Shown here piece by piece: positions 39,339 through 47,356 of a stretch of 64,000 nt of DNA (positions within the stretch are counted from its first letter, which is position 1; each line of letters starts with the position of its first letter). The notes under the pieces were generated by a model that was not told the DNA's origin, did not search any database, and was given only the letters and a program-made list of their open reading frames with translations. A program made the position numbers and the translations under genes. The DNA is from Pseudoduganella aquatica (lineage in GTDB: Bacteria > Pseudomonadota > Gammaproteobacteria > Burkholderiales > Burkholderiaceae_D): contig NZ_WWCU01000007.1 in NCBI RefSeq assembly GCF_009857595.1, forward strand, positions 62,001-126,000. Direction: 5' to 3'.

Positions 39339-41195
39339 TTACAGCACGTCGCTGGCGTGGTCCGCCAGGCGCGAGCGTTCGCCGCGCGCCAGGGTCACGT
39401 GGCCGCTGTGCGACCAGCCTTTGAAGCGGTCCACCACATAGGTCAGGCCGCTCGAACCTTCGGTCAGGTAAGGCGTGTCGATCTGTGCGATGTTGCCCAG
39501 GCACAGAATCTTGGTGCCGGGACCGGCGCGCGTCACCAGGGTCTTGACCTGCTTCGGCGTCAGGTTCTGCGCCTCGTCGATGATCAGGAACTTGTTGACG
39601 AAGGTGCGGCCGCGCATGAAGTTGAGCGACTTGATCTTGATGCGCGAGCGTATCAGGTCCTGCGTCGCCGCGCGGCCCCATTCGCCGCCGTCGCTGTCGG
39701 ACTTGTTCAGCACTTCCAGGTTGTCGTCGAAAGCGCCCATCCACGGCGACATCTTCTCTTCCTCGGTGCCCGGCAGGAAACCGATGTCTTCGCCCACCGG
39801 CACCGTGACACGGGTGACGATGATCTCGTTGTACAGCTTGGTCTCCAGCACCTGCGCCAGGCCGGCGGCCAGGGCCAGCAGGGTCTTGCCGGTACCGGCC
39901 TGGCCCAGCAGGGTGACGAAGTCGCACTCCGGATTCATCAGCAGGTTCAGCGCGAAGTTCTGCTCGCGGTTGCGCGCGGTCACGCCCCACACGCTGTTCT
40001 TGTTGTGAGAGTAGTCGCGCAGGGTTTGCAGCACGGCGGTTTTGCCGTTGATCTGCTTGACCTGGCCGTAGAACGGCGCCTCGCCGCTGGCCGGCTCCAG
40101 GAACACGAACTGGTTCACCAGCAGCGTCGGGATGACGGGGCCGGTCACGCGGTAGAACGTGGCGCTCTGGCCGTTCTTGTTCTCCTGCCAGGATTCCATG
40201 TCCTTGCCGTGCTTGTTCCAGAAGTCGTCCGGCAGCTGCACGATGCCCGAGTACAGCAGGTCGGTGTCTTCCAGCACGTGGTCGTTGAAGTAGTCCTCGG
40301 CCGGCAGGCCCAGCGCGCGCGCCTTGATGCGCATATTGATGTCTTTGGACACCAGCACCACGGCGCGGCCCGGCTGCTCATCTTCCAGCGAACGCACCAC
40401 GCCCAGGATCTGGTTGTCGGCCTTGCCTTGCGGCAGGCTGGACGGCAGTTCGGCGATCTGCAGCTTGGTCTGGAAGAACAAGCGGCCCTTGGCGTCCTTG
40501 TTGCCCAGCTTGGACAGCGGAATGCCGTTCTCGATGGCGTCGTCGTCGGTGCTGCCGACCAGCGCGTCCAGCGTGCGCGAGACCTGGCGTGCGTTGCGCG
40601 CCACCTCGGTCATGCCTTTCTTGTGGTTGTCCAGCTCCTCCAGCGTCATCATCGGCAGGTAGACGTCGTGCTCCTCGAAGCGGAACAGCGAGGACGGATC
40701 GTGCATCAGCACATTGGTGTCGAGCACGAACAGCTTGGTGCTGCCTTCCTGGTCGGCATGGCGGCTGGTGGACGACTTGAGCACCACTTCCACCGGCTTG
40801 TGCTTGGCTGGATGCGGCGCTTCGGCCAGCACCGGCGCGCTCTTGCCGCGCGGCGACTTGGCCTTCGGTGCCGGTGCAACGGCGGGTGCTGGCGCTGCGG
40901 CGGGCGCCGGCGCGGCTTTCAGCAGGGCGGCCTTCTTCGCCACCGGCTTGGCGGCGGCGGTCTTGGCCTTGGCGGCCGGTGCGGCGACAGCGATAGGCGC
41001 TGCGACCGGTGCGGGTACTGGAACGGCTTTGGCGGCCTTGGCTGCGGGCGCGGCCTTGACCGGGGTTTTCTTCGGTGCGGCGACAGGCGCCAGTTCAACA
41101 ACAGGCAAAGGCTGGGGACGAACGCCGCTGGCCTTCGGGTAATCTTTTGCGAGCAACAGGGTTGCTGGCTTGGTAGGCAGTTTTGGCAGTGGCAT
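39339..41195 (-). CDS. PIN domain-PhoH family ATPase with long Ala/Pro/Lys-rich N-terminus
   Basis: This is a 618-residue PhoH2-type fusion of a PIN nuclease-like domain to a PhoH P-loop ATPase; related proteins have RNA helicase/RNase activity. The PIN domain starts at LFVLDTNVLMHDP with Asp159, and the conserved acidic TLEELDNHKKG follows. The PhoH domain has Walker A GQAGTGKT (Lys437), Walker B FLIIDEAQNLTPKQVKTL, and TRAGPGTKILCLGNIAQIDTPYL. Residues 1-150 are extra: a low-complexity Ala/Pro/Lys/Val tract, probably disordered and basic, which could bind nucleic acid. The ATG at 41195 begins that tract. Three hairpins lie in the 224-bp upstream gap. Confidence 0.9.
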   Translation of the reverse strand: MPLPKLPTKPATLLLAKDYPKASGVRPQPLPVVELAPVAAPKKTPVKAAPAAKAAKAVPVPAPVAAPIAVAAPAAKAKTAAAKPVAKKAALLKAAPAPAAAPAPAVAPAPKAKSPRGKSAPVLAEAPHPAKHKPVEVVLKSSTSRHADQEGSTKLFVLDTNVLMHDPSSLFRFEEHDVYLPMMTLEELDNHKKGMTEVARNARQVSRTLDALVGSTDDDAIENGIPLSKLGNKDAKGRLFFQTKLQIAELPSSLPQGKADNQILGVVRSLEDEQPGRAVVLVSKDINMRIKARALGLPAEDYFNDHVLEDTDLLYSGIVQLPDDFWNKHGKDMESWQENKNGQSATFYRVTGPVIPTLLVNQFVFLEPASGEAPFYGQVKQINGKTAVLQTLRDYSHNKNSVWGVTARNREQNFALNLLMNPECDFVTLLGQAGTGKTLLALAAGLAQVLETKLYNEIIVTRVTVPVGEDIGFLPGTEEEKMSPWMGAFDDNLEVLNKSDSDGGEWGRAATQDLIRSRIKIKSLNFMRGRTFVNKFLIIDEAQNLTPKQVKTLVTRAGPGTKILCLGNIAQIDTPYLTEGSSGLTYVVDRFKGWSHSGHVTLARGERSRLADHASDVL

Positions 41196-41240
41196 CAGGA
41201 TCTCGATCTAAAAAATGCTGGAAGGGTCCGCCCATAGGAC

Positions 41241-41355
41241 GCGCCGCGCAGATAGCGGCGCATGGGGTGGATGCTGACGAAAAGGAATATAAGAACTGCC
41301 GCGGGCGGGTAGCGCCCGTTGAATGTACCGGTTGGTGGCCGCAGCCACCTGGTAC
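41241..41355. promoter_or_regulatory. Structured leader region upstream of the PhoH gene (three stem-loops)
   Basis: Three hairpins sit in the gap 41196-41419. The first has GCGCCGC/GCGGCGC arms at 41241-41261, the second CGGGCG/CGCCCG at 41302-41318, and the third has GTACC/GGTAC outer and GGTGGC/GCCACC inner arms at 41325-41355. They may form a leader RNA of the minus-strand phoH transcript or an unannotated small RNA. No known riboswitch class was recognised. Confidence 0.45.
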
Positions 41356-41419
41356 AGTTGGTGGGAGAACTTTGCAGACTCAAAATCTCTATTTTGGTGC
41401 GTCGATTGATTGGTGCGTT

Positions 41420-41884
41420 CTATGATTTCACAAATTCCAGTACTTCATCCACGTGACCGGCAACCTTCACGCCTCTCCATTCTTTCACCAATCGGCCGCT
41501 ACCGTCAATGACAAACGTACTGCGCTCAATACCGCGCACGGTCTTGCCATACATCTGCTTCATCTTCATGACGCCGAACAGCTGGCAGACAGCCTCGTCC
41601 GGGTCGGAAATCAGCTCGAAAGGCAGGCCCAGCTTGGCTTTGAAGTTCTCGTGCGACTTCAGCGAGTCGCGGCTGATGCCCACCACCTCGGCGCCGGCGG
41701 CCAGGAATTGCTCGTGCAGGTCGCGGAAGGCCATGTTTTCCGTGGTGCAACCCGGAGTATTGTCCTTGGGATAGAAAAACAGCACGGTATGCTTGGCCGG
41801 GCGGCCGGACAGCTGGAAGGTCTTGCCGCTGGTCATGGCGGCGGAAAAATCGGCGACGGTTGCTACGGATGGGCTATCAGCCAC
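41420..41884 (-). CDS. bcp: Peroxiredoxin, Bcp/PrxQ type
   Basis: This is a 154-residue thioredoxin-dependent thiol peroxidase that reduces peroxides in the cytoplasm. The core shows VLFFYPKDNTPGCTTEN with peroxidatic Cys46, the partner Arg in ERSTFVIDGSG, and VVGISRDSLKSHENF. The resolving Cys found five residues later in many Bcp proteins is replaced here (Met51). Cys100 in DEAVCQLFGV is the only other cysteine and may resolve the sulfenic acid, as in other PrxQ subtypes, or the protein may act as a 1-Cys enzyme. There is no signal peptide. It is followed on the minus strand by phoH after 224 bp. Confidence 0.92.
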   Translation of the reverse strand: MADSPSVATVADFSAAMTSGKTFQLSGRPAKHTVLFFYPKDNTPGCTTENMAFRDLHEQFLAAGAEVVGISRDSLKSHENFKAKLGLPFELISDPDEAVCQLFGVMKMKQMYGKTVRGIERSTFVIDGSGRLVKEWRGVKVAGHVDEVLEFVKS

Positions 41885-41982
41885 AGGTGCTCTCCTGGAC
41901 GGTGGCGCTGGCGCGTGGACATGCTGGTTGCTGGCAGCGTACCCAGCGGCGCGTAGGTGGGGACGAAAGTTTGTTATTCAAG

Positions 41983-42357
41983 CTATTTTTCGATGATCAG
42001 GGCCAGCGTCACTTTGCGGCCCTCCGCCATCAGGATGTTGTAGGTGCGGCAGGCGGCGTTGGTGTCCATGCACTCCACGCCGATATGCCGGTTCACCAGC
42101 GGGGCGCTCAGTTTCGGATGCACAAAGCGCTGGCGCTCGCCGGTGCCCAGTATCACCACGTCCGGCGCGTCGGCCAGCAGCTGCTCGAAATGCTCGGTCG
42201 TCAGCTGGTCGAAACTGGCCACCGGCCAGGCGCGCGGCGGCGTTTCCGGCAGCACGACCAGGCTGTAGTCGTAGGGCAGGGCGTTGATTTCTACGCCGCC
42301 GGCGAAATAGCCGGTGACAGTCTGGTAGGCCTGGGTGCTGTTGGCGTGGAGCTTCAT
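41983..42357 (-). CDS. Mth938-like domain protein (DUF498)
   Basis: This is a 124-residue protein of the Mth938/DUF498 family, related to the mitochondrial complex I assembly factor NDUFAF3. Typical features are VTGYFAGGVEINALPYDYSL near the N-terminus, then DVVILGTGERQRFVHP and the closing VECMDTNAACRTYNILMAEG with KVTLALI. It has no signal peptide. Its role in bacteria is not established; in bacteria it is usually a stand-alone core gene. It lies 98 bp upstream of bcp on the same strand and divergent from alaA; the 223-bp gap between it and alaA holds three CGTAA direct repeats (42371, 42385, 42395) but no recognisable promoter. Confidence 0.88.
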   Translation of the reverse strand: MKLHANSTQAYQTVTGYFAGGVEINALPYDYSLVVLPETPPRAWPVASFDQLTTEHFEQLLADAPDVVILGTGERQRFVHPKLSAPLVNRHIGVECMDTNAACRTYNILMAEGRKVTLALIIEK

Positions 42358-42580
42358 AATTAAGTCTATGCGTAAGTAACTGTACGTAAAGTGGCGTAAA
42401 GGGACGCGATACAGACCGTTATTGTAACGTTTTCCCTTGATCTGCGGCCCGCGAAGGTTGATTTAATGAAGCGCTTTCGGCAGAATGGGTATTTTCGCAA
42501 TGCACCATTTGCGCGCATCGCCCCATGTGGCGGCCTTCAGGGGCCGGCGACGGGGCCCGTTTTCTCGATAGGATTAGATT

Positions 42581-43813
42581 TTGCGACCGATTACCAAGTC
42601 GAACAAGCTGGCCGAAGTTTGCTATGAAATCCGCGGTCCCGTGCCGGAGAAGGCGCGGCAGATGGAAGAAGAAGGCCACAAGATCACCAAGCTGAACATT
42701 GGCAACCTGGCCGTGTTCGGCTTCGACCCGCCGGATGAAATCGTGCATGACATGATGGTCAACCTGCACAACGCGGCCGGCTACACCGACTCCAAGGGCA
42801 TGTTCGCGCCGCGCAAGGCGGTCATGCATTACACGCAGGGCAAGAACATTCCCGGCGTGGCGATCGACGACATCTACCTGGGCAACGGCGCCTCCGAGCT
42901 GATCGTGATGGCCATGAACGCGCTGCTCAACACCGGCGACGAAGTGCTGGTGCCGGCGCCGGACTACCCGCTGTGGACCGCCGCCGTGAGCCTGTCCGGC
43001 GGCACGCCCGTGCATTATGTGTGCGACGAGCAGCAGGACTGGTATCCGGACATCGACGACATGCGCCGCAAGATCACCAGCAACACCAAGGCCATCGTCG
43101 TCATCAACCCGAACAACCCCACCGGCGCGCTGTACCCGAACGAGGTGCTGCTGCAGATTATCGAACTGGCGCGCCAGCACCAGCTCATCATCTACGCCGA
43201 CGAGATCTACGACAAGGTGCTGTACGACGAAGCCCAGCACACCTCGATCGCCTCGCTGGCGGACGACGTGCTGATGGTCACCTTCAACGGCCTGTCGAAG
43301 AACTACCGCGCCTGCGGCTACCGCGCCGGCTGGATGGTGGTGAGTGGCGAGAAACGCCATGCAAAAGATTACATCGAGGGGCTGAACATGCTGGCCTCGA
43401 TGCGTTTGTGCGCAAACGCGCCGGGCCAGTTTGCCATCCAGACTGCGCTCGGCGGCTACCAGAGCATACAAGACCTGGTGGGCCCCGGCGGGCGCCTGTT
43501 AAAGCAACGCGATCTGGCCTACAAGCTGCTGACCGATATTCCGGGCGTCACTTGCGTCAAGCCGAAAGCCGCGCTGTACATGTTCCCGCGTCTTGATCCG
43601 AAGATCTATCCGATCGCGGACGACCAGCAATTCGCCTACGACTTGCTGGCAGAAACCAAAGTACTGATAGTCCAGGGCACCGGATTCAACTGGATTGCGC
43701 CCGACCACTTCCGCGTGGTGTTCCTGCCGAACACCGACGACATGACGGAAGCGTTCGGCCGCATCGCGCGCTTTATGGAAGGCTATCGCAAGCGCCACGG
43801 CAGCCCCATCTGA
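42581..43813 (+). CDS. alaA: Pyridoxal-phosphate alanine aminotransferase AlaA
   Basis: This is a 410-residue class I aminotransferase closely resembling E. coli AlaA (YfbQ), which makes alanine from pyruvate with glutamate as donor. Shared segments include KSNKLAEVCYEIRGPV, LNIGNLAVFGFDPPDE, VLVPAPDYPLWTAAVSLS, INPNNPTGALYP, YADEIYDKVLYDEA and the PLP Schiff-base Lys240 in FNGLSKNYRACGYRAGWM. The conserved ALYMFPRLDPK and QGTGFNWIAPDHFRVV are at the C-terminus. The start is a TTG, preceded by AGGA at 8 bp; there is no ATG nearer than residue 28, and the conserved N-terminus begins at this codon. hom follows after 54 bp, an order common in betaproteobacteria. Confidence 0.93.
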   Translation: MRPITKSNKLAEVCYEIRGPVPEKARQMEEEGHKITKLNIGNLAVFGFDPPDEIVHDMMVNLHNAAGYTDSKGMFAPRKAVMHYTQGKNIPGVAIDDIYLGNGASELIVMAMNALLNTGDEVLVPAPDYPLWTAAVSLSGGTPVHYVCDEQQDWYPDIDDMRRKITSNTKAIVVINPNNPTGALYPNEVLLQIIELARQHQLIIYADEIYDKVLYDEAQHTSIASLADDVLMVTFNGLSKNYRACGYRAGWMVVSGEKRHAKDYIEGLNMLASMRLCANAPGQFAIQTALGGYQSIQDLVGPGGRLLKQRDLAYKLLTDIPGVTCVKPKAALYMFPRLDPKIYPIADDQQFAYDLLAETKVLIVQGTGFNWIAPDHFRVVFLPNTDDMTEAFGRIARFMEGYRKRHGSPI

Positions 43814-43867
43814 TCAACACAGCGCCGCGCCGGCGCCGCCGGCCGCGCTGCAAGGAACTCACCAATT

Positions 43868-45190
43868 ATGAAACCCATCAAAGTAGGCCTGTTAGGCGTC
43901 GGCAATGTCGGCTCCGGCACGTTCAACGTACTGGAACGCAACCAGGAAGAAATTCGCCGCCGCGCCGGGCGCGGCATTGAAGTGGTGGCCGTCTCGGCCC
44001 GCAACCTGGAACGCGCCAAGCAGCGTACTGGCGGCAAAGTGAACGTGGTCGCCAACCCGTTCGACATCGTCAACGACCCGGAAATCGACATCGTCGTTGA
44101 GCTGATCGGCGGCTACGACGAAGCCAAGGCCCTGGTGCTGCAAGCCATCGCCAACGGCAAGCACGTGGTCACCGCCAACAAGGCGCTGCTGGCCGTGCAC
44201 GGCAACGAAATTTTCGCCGCCGCGCAAGCGAAGGGCGTGATGGTGGCGTTCGAAGCGGCCGTGGCCGGCGGCATCCCCATCATCAAATCGCTGCGCGAAG
44301 GCCTGACCGCCAACCGCATTGAATGGCTGGCCGGCATCATCAACGGCACCACCAACTTCATCCTGTCCGAGATGCGCGACAAGGGCCTGGACTTCGGCAC
44401 CGTGCTGAAACAGGCGCAGGAGCTGGGCTACGCCGAAGCCGACCCCACCTTCGACATCGAGGGCGTGGACGCGGCGCACAAGGCCACCATCATGTCGGCC
44501 ATCGCCTTCGGCATTCCGGTGCAGTTCGACAAGGCGCACGTGGAAGGCATCTCCAAGCTGGACGCAGTGGACATCAAGTACGCCGAGCAGCTGGGCTACC
44601 GCATCAAGCTGCTGGGCATCGCCAAGCGCGCCAAGGTCAACGGCACCGAAGGCATCGAGCTGCGCGTGCACCCGACGCTGATCCCGTCCAAGCGCCTGAT
44701 CGCCAACGTGGAAGGCGCCATGAACGCCGTGCTGGTGCAGGGCGACGCCGTCGGCGCCACGCTGTACTACGGCAAGGGCGCGGGCGCCGAGCCGACCGCC
44801 TCGGCCGTGATCGCCGACCTGGTCGACATCACCCGCCTGGCCACGGCCGATCCCGAGCACCGCGTGCCGCACCTGGCCTTCCAGCCGAACGCCATGACCG
44901 ACATCCAGATCCTGCCGATGTCCGAGATCACCACCAGCTACTACCTGCGCCTGCACGTGGTGGACCAGCCGGGCGTGCTGGCCGACCTGACCCGCATCCT
45001 GGCCGACGCCACCATCTCGATCGACGCCATGATGCAGAAGGAACCGGCGGACAACGAGACCCACACCGACATCATCATCCTGACGCACCAGACCCAGGAG
45101 AAGAACGTCAACGCCGCCATCGCCAAGATGGAAGCGCTGAGCACGGTGGTGGGCAGCGTGACCCGCATCCGCTTGGAAAACCTGAGCTGA
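43868..45190 (+). CDS. hom: Homoserine dehydrogenase
   Basis: This is a 440-residue NAD(P)-dependent homoserine dehydrogenase, converting aspartate-4-semialdehyde to homoserine in the threonine/methionine branch. The Rossmann motif is GLLGVGNVGSGTFNVL. Catalytic-domain segments are VTANKALLAVHGNEIFAAAQ, FEAAVAGGIPIIKSLREGL, GIINGTTNFILSEM and EADPTFDIEGVDAAHKATI. A C-terminal ACT domain (LRLHVVDQPGVLADLTRILADA) begins near residue 358 and usually gives threonine feedback. It is 54 bp behind alaA, with AAGGAA before the ATG. A palindromic repeat pair follows its stop. Confidence 0.95.
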   Translation: MKPIKVGLLGVGNVGSGTFNVLERNQEEIRRRAGRGIEVVAVSARNLERAKQRTGGKVNVVANPFDIVNDPEIDIVVELIGGYDEAKALVLQAIANGKHVVTANKALLAVHGNEIFAAAQAKGVMVAFEAAVAGGIPIIKSLREGLTANRIEWLAGIINGTTNFILSEMRDKGLDFGTVLKQAQELGYAEADPTFDIEGVDAAHKATIMSAIAFGIPVQFDKAHVEGISKLDAVDIKYAEQLGYRIKLLGIAKRAKVNGTEGIELRVHPTLIPSKRLIANVEGAMNAVLVQGDAVGATLYYGKGAGAEPTASAVIADLVDITRLATADPEHRVPHLAFQPNAMTDIQILPMSEITTSYYLRLHVVDQPGVLADLTRILADATISIDAMMQKEPADNETHTDIIILTHQTQEKNVNAAIAKMEALSTVVGSVTRIRLENLS

Positions 45191-45203
45191 CCGGCTCTGG
45201 CAT

Positions 45204-45297
45204 GGCGGGTTACGCGGCGACGCCGCTAACCCGCCCTACGGTTCCTGTGCCGATTGCAATTCGTAGGGCGGGTTAGCGCGGCAGCGCGTAACCCGCC
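45204..45297. repeat. Pair of inverted REP-like palindromes (BIME-like)
   Basis: Two palindromes with arms GGCGGGTTA/TAACCCGCC lie at 45204-45235 and 45267-45297, facing each other through CCTACG/CGTAGG tails around a 21-bp spacer. The whole block is a nested palindrome in the gap after hom. Related copies are at 48982 and 58062. It may serve as the hom transcript end. Confidence 0.85.
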
Positions 45298-45377
45298 AAG
45301 CCGCCGCAATAATCAGCAATTCGATCATCCGCCGCCCATGGCCGGTGCTACTCTTGGCGCTCTCACCGGAGCCCGCC

Positions 45378-46631
45378 TTGAAGCCACTCATCCTCGCCCT
45401 GCTTGCCGCCGGCCACGCCAGCGCCGCCACCTGGTACGTTTCCCCCACCGGCAACGACGCCGCCAGCGGCGCCCAGGACGCCCCGTGGCTCACTTTCGCC
45501 CGCGCGCAGGACGCCGCCGCCCCCGGCGACACCATCTACTTCCGTGGCGGCCGCTACGCCTACACCGCCGCCGCCACCGCCTGCGCCAGCCGCACCGCCG
45601 TAGTGGACGCCGTCACGCTGAACAAAAGCGGCCAGGAAGGCGCGCCCATCCGTTACTGGGCCTATCCCGGCGAAACCCCGGTGTTCGACTTCTCCGCCAT
45701 CAAGGACGACTGCCGCGTGAAAGGCATCAACGCCTCCGCCAGCTGGCTGCACCTGAAAGGCCTGGAAATCACCGGCGCGCCGCAGCAGCCCGAAAACCGC
45801 CTCAACCACGAATCCTGGGGCCTGTGGATCAAGGGCAGCCACAACATCTTCGAACAGCTCAACACCCACCACAACATGGGACCGGGCGTGTTCATCGCGG
45901 ACGGCAGCCACAACCTGGTGCTCAACAGCGACTCGCACCACAACTACGACCCCTACACCTCCAACGGCGCAGGGCAGAGCGCGGACGGCTTCGGCGCCCA
46001 CATCAAGCCCAACCAGCCCGGCAACGTGTTCCGCGGCTGCCGCGCCTGGGCCAACACCGACGACGGCTTCGACCTGATCAAAGCCTACTCGCCGGTCACC
46101 ATAGAAAACTCGTGGGCCTGGCAGCACGGCTACCTGCCGGGCACCAGCACGCCGCTGGCGGCGGGCAACGGCAATGGCATCAAGGCCGGCGGCTACGGCG
46201 GCGTGTACGTGGCCAACGGCGTCAAGCACACCGTGCGCTTCTCGGTGGCCTTCAACAACAAGGCCGCCGGCTTCTACGCCAACCACCACCCGCTGGCGAT
46301 CGACTTCTTCAACAACACCGCCTTCGGCAACGGCGCCGACTACGACATGCGCGGCATCGCCCCCGACGGCGGACCGGCCAGCTTCGGCCTGCTGCGCAAC
46401 AACATCGGCCGCACCATCCGCAACGCCGCCGGCGCCGACCAGGCCCACAACAGCTGGACCCTGCCGCTCACCGTCGGCGACGCCGACTTCGACAGCGTCT
46501 CCGCCGAAGGCTGGGACGCGCCCCGCCAGCCCGACGGCAGCCTGCCCGTGCTGCGCAGCTACCACCCGCGCCCCGGCAGCGCCCTGATCGGCCTGGGTGC
46601 TTTTGCGGCCGCCGTGCAAGAAAAAAAATAG
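45378..46631 (+). CDS. Secreted right-handed beta-helix protein, PL9-type pectate lyase
   Basis: This is a 417-residue exported protein. The signal peptide is short (KPLILALLAAGHASAA), followed by WYVSPTGNDAASGAQDAPW, the usual start of DUF1565/PL9 proteins, and parallel beta-helix coils (WLHLKGLEITG, NTHHNMGPGVFI). The PL9 active site fits: the calcium-binding Asp cluster NTDDGFDL (Asp228, Asp229, Asp232), then GNGNGIKAGG with the probable catalytic base Lys269, spaced as in Pel9A. It should cleave polygalacturonate or a similar uronan. The TTG at 45378, with GGAG 7 bp upstream, gives a proper signal peptide; GTG at 45345 would add 11 residues. The gene stands alone after a repeat block. Confidence 0.87.
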   Translation: MKPLILALLAAGHASAATWYVSPTGNDAASGAQDAPWLTFARAQDAAAPGDTIYFRGGRYAYTAAATACASRTAVVDAVTLNKSGQEGAPIRYWAYPGETPVFDFSAIKDDCRVKGINASASWLHLKGLEITGAPQQPENRLNHESWGLWIKGSHNIFEQLNTHHNMGPGVFIADGSHNLVLNSDSHHNYDPYTSNGAGQSADGFGAHIKPNQPGNVFRGCRAWANTDDGFDLIKAYSPVTIENSWAWQHGYLPGTSTPLAAGNGNGIKAGGYGGVYVANGVKHTVRFSVAFNNKAAGFYANHHPLAIDFFNNTAFGNGADYDMRGIAPDGGPASFGLLRNNIGRTIRNAAGADQAHNSWTLPLTVGDADFDSVSAEGWDAPRQPDGSLPVLRSYHPRPGSALIGLGAFAAAVQEKK

Positions 46632-46656
46632 CCGGGCTGCGCAAAACGCGGCCCGG
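46620..46656 (-). terminator. Intrinsic terminator of the BON gene, overlapping the lyase 3' end
   Basis: On the minus strand an 11-bp stem (GCCGGGCTGCG/CGCGGCCCGGC with one wobble, loop CAAAA at 46641-46645) is followed by CTATTTTTTT. The T tract is the antisense of the final Lys codons and stop of the pectate lyase gene. Confidence 0.75.
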
Positions 46657-46722
46657 CGAAAAGGTCTTACTCTGGGTAGGTACTACAACTACAACTTCAA
46701 CTGCGGGTGCTACGAAACGGAA

Positions 46723-47049
46723 TTACTTGCTGGCGACGGTCAGTTCGCTTTTTACTTCCTTCACGCCTTCAACGGCGGAAGCGGCCTGGATGGCTTTGGT
46801 GCCAATGTCGGTGTTGGCAACCTGGCCGGTCAGCGTGACCACGCCCTGGGCTGCGGTGACGCCCACGCCTTTGTAGTCGCTCAGCGCGGCCTGGACTTTC
46901 TTGCTCAGCGCGCCATCGGTGGAATTGGCGGCGGTGCCCACGCCTGCCATGGTGCCTTCTTGCTGCGGCACGGCGTAGGCGGCGGTAATCGAAGCGGCGC
47001 TCAGGGCGGCGGCGGCGAGCAGGCGGGTGATCATTTTGGTGTTCGTCAT
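46723..47049 (-). CDS. BON domain-containing periplasmic protein
   Basis: This is a 108-residue exported protein. The signal peptide (about 1-27, MTNTKMITRLLAAAALSAAS up to AYA) is followed by one BON domain (ALSKKVQAALSDYKGVGV, TAAQGVVTLTGQVANT and AIQAASAVEGVKEVKSELTV), the OsmY-like fold that binds phospholipids and helps envelope stress survival. The ATG at 47049 starts the signal peptide directly; the 18 further upstream codons are not signal-like. It is divergent from the chemotaxis receptor with a 307-bp gap between them. Its terminator lies 66 bp past its stop. Confidence 0.87.
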   Translation of the reverse strand: MTNTKMITRLLAAAALSAASITAAYAVPQQEGTMAGVGTAANSTDGALSKKVQAALSDYKGVGVTAAQGVVTLTGQVANTDIGTKAIQAASAVEGVKEVKSELTVASK

Positions 47050-47356
47050 GTTTGCTACTCCATAAAGTTTTAAGGGAACGCCTTGTGACGTTATCCTCTC
47101 CATTGCAAGCGGTGTGCCAGCTCTAAAAAGTCCAATGAAATCAAAGGCTTGGCATTTTTGCCAAGATTGACTTGCCGACAGGCAGCAAATTTGTCACATG
47201 ATTTGTCGTGATACGGCGACACATTCCACGGTGGTTTTCCCAAGTTGTTGAAAACAAAGGGTTTTTTTCTGTCGCCGCCGCACGACAGAAAAAAACACTA
47301 TGGCCCGCCGCACGGTGATTGGGTAGAGTCTGAACACCAGTCATAGGAGACCGCTC
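47050..47356. other. Divergent intergenic region with two inverted repeats, no gene
   Basis: I see no gene in this 307-bp AT-rich gap between the BON gene and the chemotaxis receptor. It holds CTTGGCA-N4-TGCCAAG at 47148-47165, which may be an operator, and a perfect 14-bp inverted repeat at 47261-47274 and 47283-47296 with the T tract on the 5' arm and the A tract on the 3' arm. Promoters for both genes must lie here, but none was clear. Confidence 0.6.

Noticed and set aside
45254..46876. A 540-codon frame over the pectate lyase
   Set aside because: Its product is Arg/His/Pro/Gln-rich without domains, while the overlapping frame shows a signal peptide and the PL9 active-site motifs.
47148..47165. 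Sigma-54-like promoter (TTGGCATTTTTGCC)
   Set aside because: The GG and GC elements are separated by 7 bases rather than the required 10, so it is better read as a short inverted repeat.
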